Positions 25,173-36,700 of a stretch of 64,000 bases of DNA are shown here, one piece after another. Position 1 is the first letter of the stretch; every line of letters begins with the position of its first letter. Position numbers and translations under genes: made by a program. Below the pieces are notes generated by a model, which ran no database searches, was not told where the DNA came from, and worked only from the letters and a program-made list of their open reading frames with translations. This DNA is from Salvia splendens (Eukaryota; Streptophyta; Magnoliopsida; Lamiales; Lamiaceae), in NCBI RefSeq assembly GCF_004379255.2, contig NC_056039.1:9784501-9848500 (forward strand), in the 5' to 3' direction.

Positions 25173-27276
25173 GTAATGTTTAGAACCTAAAGCTAACAAA
25201 CATAATATTCTTAACAAAAATCGTTAAATTTTAATATATTTAGTCATATATTATGTATACGTGGAGTAGCATTTAATAGAAAATAGCATTTGTTGCATTT
25301 AGTCATTTTTCAAAAAACTTTTGAATTTAACCACAATTGTGTTGACAAATTGTGATCAAAATATTATTTACATTAAAATTTAATTTATTTTAGTCAGTGC
25401 ACTTTTATATCCTCAAGTTCGAAACTAATTGACCAATTACGTGTGGAAGTAGTACTACACACTCGATGTTGCAAGTTTGAAGATGCATATGTTCGAATCT
25501 CACTAATGTCTTTCAAGGTTAAGTCAAACAATATGATTTGGAGGCAATTGCATAACAACATGATTTTCCCGCTAAAATTAGAGATTTCCCAATTTACAAA
25601 GAAGGTGTGAAAGGAAAGGTTAGATTAGATGGACAATAGTCAGCCTAGCACGGCACAAAATGATGGACACATGAAACGGTAAGAATACGTGTAGGTTTGT
25701 GTGGACGTTACGTTACATCTCCCACTAATCCATAAATCTTGTCTTAATTCACCACAATACTACCATTAATGGCAAAGGCTGGTGGCCTCTACAACTCCAC
25801 ACTTCTTTACTACACACCACAATTTTATTAGATGCATATATATGATCTCCAGACCTTCCATCTTACCACCCTACCTATTATTTTATATTTATGGCATCTT
25901 AATTACTCTGTATTGGACTGCTACTTAATTAATAAATATCTCTATTTTTTAAGTTTAAATTATTAGCTCTACGATTCATAATTCACAAACCCTTAATCTC
26001 TAAAAACATGCATGCATGCATGCATTTTTGGTCTTTTGGATATTTTTCTTACATAGTATTTCCATGTTAAAGTAATGTGTTGAGTACAAATGAGCTTGTC
26101 TCATACGTGTAACACAGATTAATGAAGTACTAAAATATAGCACATGTTACATGGAAAAATCTGGCTCGGTTTTCATGTTGATTTATATTTTATATGATAT
26201 TAGTTCACCCACTTTATAATGAATTAAATATATTAGGTCGATGTCGCTGTTCGTAGAATAGCGTCAGTGTGATTATTATATCCATCTCGATTTAATCGAT
26301 TAAACGAATAATTATAAAATTTGAAAATTCGTATGTGTATCCATGTTGCATTGTTGCGTTGCACCATGCAAACAAGCAACATACGTAACTAGAGTGGTAT
26401 GATTGTTATTCATAAACTATATGTATATGAATATACGGGTGTAAAGTGGAGTTGTGATATATGCAAAACTCAATAGTATACCTTATTGCATAACACAAAA
26501 CTAAAAGAACGGATGTCATATTTAGGTATCAACAGAGGTTATTGTTAGTTTATGTTTAGGTTATTTTAGAATGACGACCTAAAATAATTTAAAAAATAAC
26601 TTCAAATTTGAATATATTTTTCAATAATCTAAAACTGAATAATAATGATATAGGTATAAAATGCATGATTTTTTAATATTAATTTGGCAAATATAATGGT
26701 TAAGATTTGACATGCTTTTGTATTAAGATCAATTCTTATTTTGATCAAAATCCTATACATGTGATTGCATATGCATGTTAATATTTGGTTTTTCTATAAA
26801 AATATTAAAACAATTAACGTTTTTCTTTCATACTCGAAGACTCAAAGAAGGGATAGGATAAATCGAAGGTAGATCAATTTAATAGTTTGAATTTAACTAA
26901 GAGCTACTCTAACATGCCATCGGCCGTCGCCATAAATAACCAGCCATTAGTGACCACTTAATTACCTAATAAAAATTTAATTGTTGCAAACGAGCGGTCA
27001 TGGGAGTTTTTTTCTTTAATTAATCAATCAATCAGGTTTCTCATCTATAGTCTTCTCCAAATTAATTTCTTCTAAGTTCTAGTAACTCTGTTTATTCAAA
27101 AAACATTAAATATTTTTACCCCTTAGTTCTTCTTCTCTATATGTAATTTTCATGTCCGACCTTTTAGTTTCATTAAACGCCAAAAGATCACCCCTCACAT
27201 AATCATACCAACAACTACTTGATAATTACGTTAATACTTATTTGAACCAATGTTTTCGTTTCCATAATTAGTAACA
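25173..27276. other. intergenic, AT-rich
   Basis: About 2.1 kb without a recognisable gene. A (CATG)n run lies near 26007-26024. The phrase GTTCGAATCTC at about 25493 resembles a tRNA T-loop, but no tRNA can be folded around it. Confidence 0.55.
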
Positions 27277-28606
27277 TCTATCTATAAATATATAAAAGGG
27301 GAGTTTTGGTGATATTTACATCAATGTCATTTTAATAATAAATTTATTTATTAATTAAAACTACTTTTTAAGAATAGCTTATGGTTTGAAACGTCAAAAA
27401 ATAGACATTTATTATTGATATCATTTGTAACAAATGACATTAATGTCATTTTAATAAAAAAGTTATTTATTGGTTAAAATAGTTTTTTATTAATAGTCCA
27501 TGATTTAAATAGGTGGAGTATTTTTGTTGTAAGCGTTTTGCTTTTCACATTCCAAAAACCACCGTGACCTTTAATTAGCATTTCTTCACTAAGCATTTCA
27601 CTACAAATATTAAATTTAACGTAAATTATAGTAAACGTTTCATATGTAAATATTAAAATTATGTTGAAGATGGTTGGAAACTAAAAGGTCATTGTTATGA
27701 ACTGTGGAACTTGAAAGGTTAATTATTTTTAATTTTTGTCTATAAATACATGTTCTTTCATTGTTATTCATATTTTCATTTCTTGTGGACATTGTTGGGG
27801 TCCGAGGAATTACAGGAAAAATATCGACATGAGCCTCCCGAACCTTGTCGACGCGGAGGACACATCGATGCAAATGGCGATCGACTATTTCATGTATGTG
27901 GCAGTGTTGGAGCCATAGATCTAAGTTTTTTTTGTGTTGTTTTATGTGATTTCACCATTAGTGTAGTTATATTCAAGATGTTTATAGTTGCTCGGTTAGT
28001 TGGTTGACACTGACAGAGTATCTGTATTTTGTGCATGGTAGTAAAGGCGTGACAAATTTAGGATTTGAATCTCTATCTTTTTAAGGAGTTTCTCTATAAA
28101 AAGTTGTACGTACATTAAAATAAGCTGGAAGGATGATGGAATAAGGAAGAAGTAAGGTTTAGGCTTTTTCGGTATTCGAATTATTAGTGTGATTACTAAT
28201 TAGTCGTAGTTTTTAGTTGATTAGATTTATTCTTTTAGTTAATTGGGCTATTTGGCTAATTAAGTATTTTTTTATTGCATTGCAATCCGTACTAATTTAT
28301 ATATCCACCATTTTGGTTAATTTAAATCGCGGTAATTATATTAACCATTTTGGTTAATTAAGTATTTATTTATTGTATTACAGTTCGTACTAATTTATAT
28401 ATTCGCCATTTTTATTAATTTAAATCACGGTAATTATATTACTCTTATGTACTTTACGTTTGTTAGTTTAAATATTTTTTATTGCCTTGCAATCCGTACT
28501 AATTTATATAACCACCAATTTGGTTAATTTAAATCACAGTAATTATATCTTAATCTGTTTTATTTGAAAATATCTTAATCCGGGCATAGCACGGGTGTGA
28601 TACTAG
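27277..28606 (+). mobile_element. non-autonomous Helitron, about 1.33 kb
   Basis: The left end TCTATCTATAAATATATAAA fits plant Helitron 5' ends, and the right end is a GC-rich short hairpin (CGGGC-ATA-GCACGGG, partly decayed) followed 8-9 bases later by CTAG. The host bases are A on the left and T on the right, as Helitrons require, with no target duplication. Inside are three diverged copies of a roughly 105-bp unit and a GC-richer segment at 27780-27918 that may be captured gene sequence. No Rep/helicase is encoded. Confidence 0.7.
28250..28560 (+). repeat. three diverged copies of a roughly 105-bp repeat within the Helitron
   Basis: The block with ATTGCATTGCAATCCGTACT, CCACCATTTTGGTTAATT and GCGGTAATTATATTA recurs with its core at about 28273, 28371 and 28480, just before the Helitron 3' hairpin. 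Confidence 0.8.
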
Positions 28607-29800
28607 TTTCAATAAATTTAGGGCTCCCGCACTTTCGAATCGATTCTCCAATTATTCTATTAAATGTTCGGAGTTGATCATGGCTGACCAACCCATTTAA
28701 CAATAACATAGTCTACTTGTTAAAATATGAGTATGCAATTCTCTATTGCTTATCATGGTTAACAGTGCAAAAAATCGAATCCCCTAGTGTATAATCAATT
28801 AATCTTAAGTAATATTATCGTCCTACAAATAACTAGATAGGTAATAAATAGATATAAAAAATTATAAATCTGAACTAAATTAACATCATAATTAATAATT
28901 ATAAAATCAAACGAAATTACTAGAGTTAGAAATTCAAGAGGAACAAATTCAACAAAATGATATTTAGTTGACTACTAGAGCGAGATAGGCATAATCATAC
29001 AGGTATAATTTGTTTTTGGTGGGGCTGTGTGTATATTTAGTATATTTAAAATTCTGAAAGGAGATTTTTATTATGATTTATTTTGATGATGGTGATTATT
29101 TTATAGTAAATTACACAAAATAGTATTCAATAATAGTATTATTATAAGAATAACAGAATTTTTGGTATGGGTTTAACTTTCTTTTACTTTCTTGGAATGA
29201 CTGAACTTATTAGTAATTACAAAATCTTTAGTTATTAGACAACATAACTAATCTTATTCATCAAAAATCTGCATTCAAAATAAAAACCCTAATAACCAAA
29301 AATGAAATTAAACAAAAATAGATAATTAAAAATAAACCTGGAAATATAGAAAATTATCTTTTTCGGCCCCTTAATGTGTTAGATGACCGAATTTCAAGTC
29401 ATTTCGCACATAAAACATTGTTGGCGCGTTTTTGGCTTCGTCGGCATCGACTACTCGAATTGTGATTACTAATCTTATTATGAAAATATAGCACTTCCTC
29501 CATCCACAAAAAATAAACTAATTTTACCATTTTAGGTCATTCACCGATAACAGGTCAATTCTATAAATATAGAAATTTAAACAATGTATTAACCATAAAC
29601 ATCATCTTATAATATGGATCTAGTCCACTAAAACTAGTAGTAACTAGTACTATTACTTTACGCATGCGTATTAAAACTCGTACCATTTACGATTTTGTCT
29701 ATATTTTAGATAGAGAAAACATATTATTGACATCATTAGTTACGTATACACACCAAAAATGAAACAAATTTCATTTGTATTTAACGTGCATTCATTCCCC
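28607..29800. other. intergenic upstream of the MFS gene
   Basis: AT-rich, no gene. A lone Stowaway-like terminus (CACTTCCTCCATCCAC) is near 29491 without a clear partner. Confidence 0.5.
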
Positions 29801-29808
29801 TATAAATA
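29801..29808 (+). promoter_or_regulatory. TATA box of the MFS gene
   Basis: TATAAATA lies 117 bases upstream of the start codon at 29918. It is a full-consensus plant TATA box at an ordinary distance. Confidence 0.65.
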
Positions 29809-29917
29809 CAGTACCACTCCATCAAAGAAAAAGAAAAAGGAAAAAAGCAAGCCACAAACATAGAAATAGAAATAAATAACCCATCCATGCATTGAAGTGC
29901 AAGTGTTGAGTGAGAGC

Positions 29918-32216
29918 ATGGCCATAGAATGGCTAACCCTAGTCGCCGCAATCTGGCTCCAATCCATCAACGGCACCAACTCCAATTTCCCGGCCTACTC
30001 CTCCGAGCTTAAACGCATCCTCTCCACCTCCCAGCTCAACCTCAACAACCTCGCCTCCGCCAACGACGCCGGTAAGCTCTTCGGCTGGATCTCCGGCGTC
30101 GCCGCCGACCACCTCCCCCTCTGGCTCGTCCTCCTCATCGGTTCCCTCCTCGGCCTCCTCGGCTACGGCCTGCAATTCCTCTTCCTCACCTCCCAATCCC
30201 CCCACCTCTCCTACCCCCTCCTCTTCCTCCTCACCGCCCTCGCCGGCAACGGCATCTGCTGGATCAACACCGTCTGCTACCTCCTCGCCATCCGCAACTT
30301 CCCCCTCGACCGCCAGATCGCCGTCGGCCTCTCCACCAGCTACATCGGCCTCAGCGCCAAGCTCTACACCGACATCGTCGACGTCATCGCCGATTCCAAT
30401 TCCCCCTCCGACCGCGCCAAGGCCTTTCTCCTCCTCAACGCCGCCCTCCCCCTCCTCGTCTGCCTCGCCGTGGCCCCGCTCGCCCGCGGCGCCGTCGTCG
30501 GGAAGTCTAAGCGCCTCTCCAGAGGCTTCTTCGCGATGTTCGTCATCTCGATGGCCACCGGAGTCTTCGCGGTGGTCACCAGCCTGAAAACGGTGGTGGC
30601 CGGGGCGCTCCCGAGCTACGCGATCCTCGCAGGGATGGTGGTGATTCTGCTGCTACCGCTGGTCGTGCCGGCGGGGGAGAAGGTCACGGAGACGGTGCGG
30701 AGGAGGTGCTTGATCGCGGTGCACCACGACGACGGCGGAGTGGCAGCGGTGGTGGAGAAGGATGTGGAGAGTGATGGTGGGGAAGGCGTGGGGGTTGTGG
30801 ATGAGATGGGGCCGTTGGTGATGGTGAGAAGGGTTGAGTTTTGGTTGTATTTTTTTGTGTATTTGTTCGGAGCCACGCTGGGTTTTGTTTTTGTCAATAA
30901 TTTGGCGCAAATTGCCGAGTCGAGGGGGTGTTCAGGGACTTCCTCGTTGGTCTCGCTCTCGGCCGCCTTCAACTTCTTCGGCCGTCTCCTTCCGTCCTTC
31001 CTCGATTACTTTTTTCCAAGGTATGATCACCTGCCCCTTTCTACACATTCCAGTCTTTTTTTATGGTAAATTGTCAAATAAATCATAAAAAATAATCGAA
31101 TCCTCGCGAAAATATGTCAGTTGATTTTAAACACGTCACCCACTGCAAAAGTTGAGTTAATTAACATAGTTAATGCATCCAACTATTCAAAACTGGTTGC
31201 GAAATGTGTTAAGAACGGGTTAAGAATGTAACCTATCTAGCTATAACAATTTATTTGACAATTTGTCATTTTTTTTATATAAATGTGTTTCATTTTGGAC
31301 ACATGCAATGATGAAAAATGGAGTGAATGAATCAACTACTGCCTAATATTATGTCCACGTGTGATAGATTATAAACACAAATTAAGGAGTAGTACACGTA
31401 TGTTCTTCTCTTCCTTAATTCTTAATAAGCCATAATAGCCGCATATTACAGAAATTGACTTGATTATGCAAGTTAATTGGTTTACAGTAAAACTAGAGTT
31501 TCATGGTTCGTATAAAATGATGTATCCAACAATTATTATTGGTGTACGTACGGTACTGATTATAGGGTTTAAATGCTCAATGTGTCAGCATAATGAGTTA
31601 GTTGGTATATTAATTGAGCGGTTGAATATATCTATGGTTCCACCACCTTGAGGGAATGAAAAGTCAAATATATCGACTACTAGTCTCTCTGTTTCAAGAT
31701 AAAGATTTATGTGAGCTGATACATATTCTTGTACATGAGTTATGATTTGTGGTGATGAATTAATGTAGGAGTAAGCGGTTGTTGGTGAGTAGAGCGGGAG
31801 CCATGGGAGTGATGATGGGTCCAATGTGCGGAGCTTTCTTTCTGCTATTGAATGAAGAAGACGCGTCTTTATATGTGGGGACGGGCATCATAGGCATATG
31901 CACTGGCGCGATTACATGCATTTCTGTTTCCACAACTGCAGAATTGTTTGGAACTAAGAATTTCGGAGTGAATCACAATATTCTTGTGTCCAATATTCCA
32001 ATAGGTTCCTTCTTGTTTGGGGATTTTGCTGCACTTCTCTACAATAAAGCAAGAAATCATAATTCATCACTTTGCATGGGACAAAATTGCTACCGCACCA
32101 CTTTTATTTTATGGGGTTCTTTGTGTTGTTTGGGGACTTTTTTGGCTTTTATTCTGCATTTACGGACCAAGAAATTATTATGCTCACCTAAGATTACTAC
32201 ACAGAGCGTAGCTTAG
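29918..32216 (+). CDS. nodulin-like major facilitator superfamily membrane protein
   Basis: Two exons, 29918-31020 and 31769-32216 (junction CCAAG|GTATGA ... TGTAG|GAG), give 516 residues. The start is the ATG in GAGCATGGCC; an upstream in-frame GTG was not used. Roughly twelve hydrophobic helices are visible. The N-terminal half carries nodulin-like family features: WLQSINGTNSNFPAYSS, the DAGKLFGWISG loop, GNGICWINT and NFPLDRQIAVGLSTSYIGLS. The second exon has MGPMCGAFFLL and SVSTTAELFGTKNFGVNHNI. Members sit in plasma or internal membranes and their substrates are mostly unknown, so I give none. The first 700 bases of exon 1 use C at nearly every third codon position, whereas exon 2 is ordinary AT-rich plant coding sequence. 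Confidence 0.92.
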
Positions 32217-33169
32217 TGATCAGATTTTGTAACACACACATATATATATATATATAGATAGAATGTATATATATTGGTTTATAAGTTAGGATTTATATAG
32301 GCACTTAGTTTTCTAATCTATTTTATTGGTCAATGTAAATGATAGATATGATCAAATATCGATTATTGATGTTCAATATGTGACGGTTCAACACAGTTTG
32401 GAAGTATTTATTTGATTGCATCAAAAAGTTGTATGCATACAAAGACATGAAATTTATCTAGATTCACATTTTGAAATGTGTTACAGTGTAATTTTTACAC
32501 GATGGATTCGGTACATATATAGCAGTGAATTGATGTACTGACGATAATCAGAGTACTGACAATAAAAACATAAGTATTTAAAGTGTGTTGGATCAGTAAA
32601 TGACTTGCACCGAAATATACAACTCATTTGCATTTAGCTTAGATACGAGTACAATTATATTAGTACTTCTACAACTTAATTTTGTCACAATACACATACT
32701 TACTCGTTGCACTCAAGTGTAAATAATTTAATATTTAATGCACGTACTTATACATGTTTTCTAGTGTTATTAGTGTCAAAATTATTTGGAATTATTTCAA
32801 GCCCTTACCAAATTGATGTAAATGAAAAATAAATGACAGAAATTGAATAATTATTAGGGGCTGAAATTGAAGAAAAAATAAAAGAAAATTTGCTAGTACA
32901 AAATAGGAGTACTAGTTTGAGAGAGGATATTAGAATTTATTGGGGACCGTAAAGGTTTTATCGCAATTATCCAGAGATCTAAAAGTTAAAACGTGGAGTA
33001 GCTCTTAATAAAAAATTGAAAAAAAAATACTATATAATTTACAATAATATGTAGTAGTAGTAGTAGTATTATATTATCTTATTTTCAATTATTCGAAAAT
33101 ATTGAAATGTTTGGGAGAATATATTGATAACATAGCATTTTATCATATCTATCTATAGCCCAAAATATA
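32217..33169. other. intergenic, MFS 3' side
   Basis: No gene. A (TA)n run lies at about 32239-32257 and a short (GTA)n run at about 33053-33070. Confidence 0.55.
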
Positions 33170-33366
33170 GTCACTCACTCACATAATAGATGTCACACTT
33201 TTCTTTTTAGTTTGTCCCACAAAAGATATCACATTTCATTTTTAAAAAAAACTTCCTCTCACATTAATATAAATATATTATTTTCTGTTTCTACCTAACA
33301 CACAAAACATCTCATAAAATTCCGTGTCATTTCCCAAGCGTGTCATCTATTATGGGACGGAGGGAG
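33170..33366. mobile_element. Stowaway MITE, 197 bp
   Basis: The right terminus read inward is CTCCCTCCGTCCCATAATAG and the left is GTCACTCACTCACATAATAG, with TA directly outside both ends. The left terminus has lost part of the consensus. It is non-coding. Confidence 0.7.
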
Positions 33367-33799
33367 TACGATATAAAAGACACAAAATAAGCGGTCTCTT
33401 GCCTCCCAGGCTCCCAGCAAATTATAAACACTTCTTGTTGCATATTAGCACCAACCTGTATGTAATGACAACCTTATTCATTACAAGCGGAAAATATTAT
33501 GACATCCAAAATAAAACATGGGAGACTAGCGCATGACATCAATAATTCAGTTGTACCCAAAATCCTAGATTGTTAATAATCCCAACCCCCAAACAAATTC
33601 AGGGCATTATACTAGTATGTCCAACCACATTAACCTGAAACGGTGGTATCCTATCTCAAACAAAACGCATACACTTTTGAAGTTGGTTCTCTGGTGTAAG
33701 GCAGCATGCTCCCAACCTTCTTCTGAATGCTGGATATCCTAAAAATTCAAACTCGACTTTCCCTTGACTGCGAATATTTTAGCATTTGTCTTTTGAGTG
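33367..33799. other. intergenic, probable 3' UTR of the DAP3-like gene
   Basis: No coding signal. The portion near 33799 follows the DAP3-like stop codon on the minus strand. Confidence 0.5.
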
Positions 33800-36700
33800 T
33801 CACCTCATGAAAGGAACTAAATATCTCATCTCTGTTCCATTTCCATGAGACAAGTAGAAGATCTTTTTCCAGTTTTCCTCCGTAAATGCATCATGTTTCG
33901 CTAGTCTTTGCCTGTTGAATAGAGTGTTATTTGCAAAGTTCAGATCAAAAAACAGCACGTCGTTCTTTGTTTCAGGTAAATCAAGGAAAAGAGGGAAACA
34001 TATCATCCATCCCCAAAGGCTTTACAAATCTTGAAATTTTTATCATACATAATCCCATATTGGAAACTAAACATGTCATACTTTATGGTAGAGTCAAGGG
34101 GATACTTCCTCACAATTCTACTCAGTTGCAATGGTTGCGATGAACCCAAGTTATAGCTATTTAACCTCAAGCTCTTCCCCCAACATAAAAATTAATAATA
34201 CAGGTCATATCCACAGTTATCATAGACATCAAGGAAATGAACATAGATATTAGTTATAAATGGATCCATCACAATTACTTGCAGTAGCAAGGATCTGCAG
34301 TTACCAGGAATATACTCAAATAGAACATTATGACCCTCACATATGTTGGTCCAAACTGGAGTAGCAACACTATATATCTAAAATTTGGCTTACATGAACA
34401 AATATATATACATGCTTGTGACGCTGTGAATCGATTCTAGTAATTCTATGTGCAATCTCATATTTAGTCAGCGACTATTTACTACCTGTACTTGGAATAT
34501 CCTTTCTAATTTATATGTAAAAGGCCTTTATTAACTGTCAACTAGTATCTCTGAGTATTGTTGATTGAAACTTTTGGACTGACTGGTGATTGGCTGATTG
34601 CAAATACCAAGGTGTAGTGTATGAAAATTTTCCAATGAATTATTCACTACATTGTTCTAATTATCCTTTTACCACTTAACTTTCTACAGTGTGTATTCTT
34701 TTCAACATATAGGATCCAAGCATTTTAATTTTCTAAATAATGATGATTGTCATATAGGGAAGCTTAAAATTAAGGGATGGGAACGTGTTTGCATGAGTTA
34801 TAGTAAGTTCCCGCATCCCAGAACTACCTAGCACAGGCTTCACTAAAACTAGCATGCATGATCTTGCCCAAGACAAGAGAGAGTAAGGATTAAAGGAAGA
34901 AAAAAAAAAGTCCTACGTTATCTTTTCAGCTTATAGGATCCAAGCATTTTGACTTTTCTAAATCAATGATGATTGTCATATAGGGAAAGCTTAAAAGTGA
35001 GGGATGAGTATGTGTTTGTTTGAGTTAGAGTTCCCGAATCCCAGGACTACCTAGCGCTAGCTTAAATAAAACTATCATGCATGATCTTGCACAAGAAAGT
35101 GTAAGGATAGATGCATCTATATGCAGTTACTTAAACCTGTAAATGAGACAACATACGTTTTTATATATATATACAGTTATGCTCAATTACAAGTGAAGAG
35201 GAGCAGACCTGAGATAGTAATGGCAGACGGTAGCGGCCTCATCCAAATTGTACCGAGGGAGAAAGATTCGAGCATCAGTAGGAACATCTGGTAATTCTTG
35301 ACGCAATTTTCCAACAGCAGTTGAATGAGAAAAGGCACCCACCATCATATCATCATGCATCATTGACCTGAATGCATTGACCTACAAAGGAATGTTGACA
35401 AAAGACATCGTGTAAAGTGAAAAGTAAATCAGGTTGTCTGCATATAAAGCAAACGATAGGTGTGCATGCGTTGGAGTGGAACACTCTTTGGGAATTTAAA
35501 GAATTCTTAATTGCACCCAAATTCATTATTTTTTAAAACACTTAAATCCATTCCTCCCAAGTCCTACGTAAGCCAGATTTCTAAGACATTGTGGTACTGT
35601 GTACACCACAATATGACGGTATCACCTATAGGAGTTTCAGACAAATATACAAGGGGACACTCTGAGAAGATTAAGAAAGTGACGAAGAAGAAAACATAAT
35701 ACTGAATGAAGTCAAAACAAAGGTAACAGGTGCCACTTCACTCTCGGACTTTGTATGAGTGTTCAATGAGTGGTGTACGGTGGACTTAACCACAGTGCCA
35801 CAGTTGATCCATGATCTAATTTTTTCCAGTATTGGTAGCTTTATTTGTAGAAAAGGCTGTGTCTTACAGGGTTTAATTGTTCCAGCCCTTTGTTCTTTAT
35901 GGCTGGAAAGTGAATAAGAGAATTTATTTAGAATGAAGAAGATTCTTCAGAGGTGTCAGGTGTGTGATACAGTTATATTTATATAATTGGTACCAAACCA
36001 ACTGACTCTTAAGGTCGTTTAGATCATTAGGAAATTGACAATGATTGTACTTGGACTGTTTTTGCCTATGAGGTTCCCCATTCCTGTAAGCTCCATTCTT
36101 TTCAAGTTGCTTCTTGTACAAATAAACAATCAAAGGACACCAGTTTAAATATATTGTATGGCAATAGTAGTTATTATAGAATATGTTATAGCACGTTATT
36201 AAGCACATATATATAATACAAGAGACTAAGCTAGAGTAGGTCACATAACCGATGTGGGATACTTATTCTACTAACATAATCCATAACTATAGTAGTGTAG
36301 TAGTAACATTTCTATAAACGTGTATGGTAAGACAAAATCAGGTAAAACTGTGAGGCAATGCGGTATAATATCCAAAAGTTCAAAATTAAGACGCAGCATC
36401 TCAGTAGGTCCTAATGTACAAGAGGATCTATTTATCTATGTCGCTTGCAATTCTAAAACCTGATTTCAAATATATGGAATGAATTTCATCTTACAGAACA
36501 AAAATTTGTCCAGTATTACAACATGCAGCTTATGAATTAATTAATTATCTTGCCAGGATCTATTATATTGTCACCAAATACCGAAAGTTACCTTCTTTTC
36601 CTCTTGCAGCAATATGAAAATTCAAAAGTAAAAAAGGGATCGTCGTAATTATATAGCGAAAAAACCAAGTATCATAGCTTAAACAGCCCAAGATTTAACA

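Noticed and set aside
25480..25510. GTTCGAATCTC, resembling a tRNA T-loop
   Set aside because: No matching acceptor, D or anticodon stem can be found around it.
27640..28007. Two short frames on the plus strand and one on the minus as a host gene
   Set aside because: They lie inside the Helitron, have no recognisable domain and no second exon; noted only as a possible captured fragment.
29939..30972. Long minus-strand frames opposite the MFS exon
   Set aside because: They are shadows caused by the GC-rich, C-ending codons of the true gene; composition is Gly/Glu/Val low-complexity.
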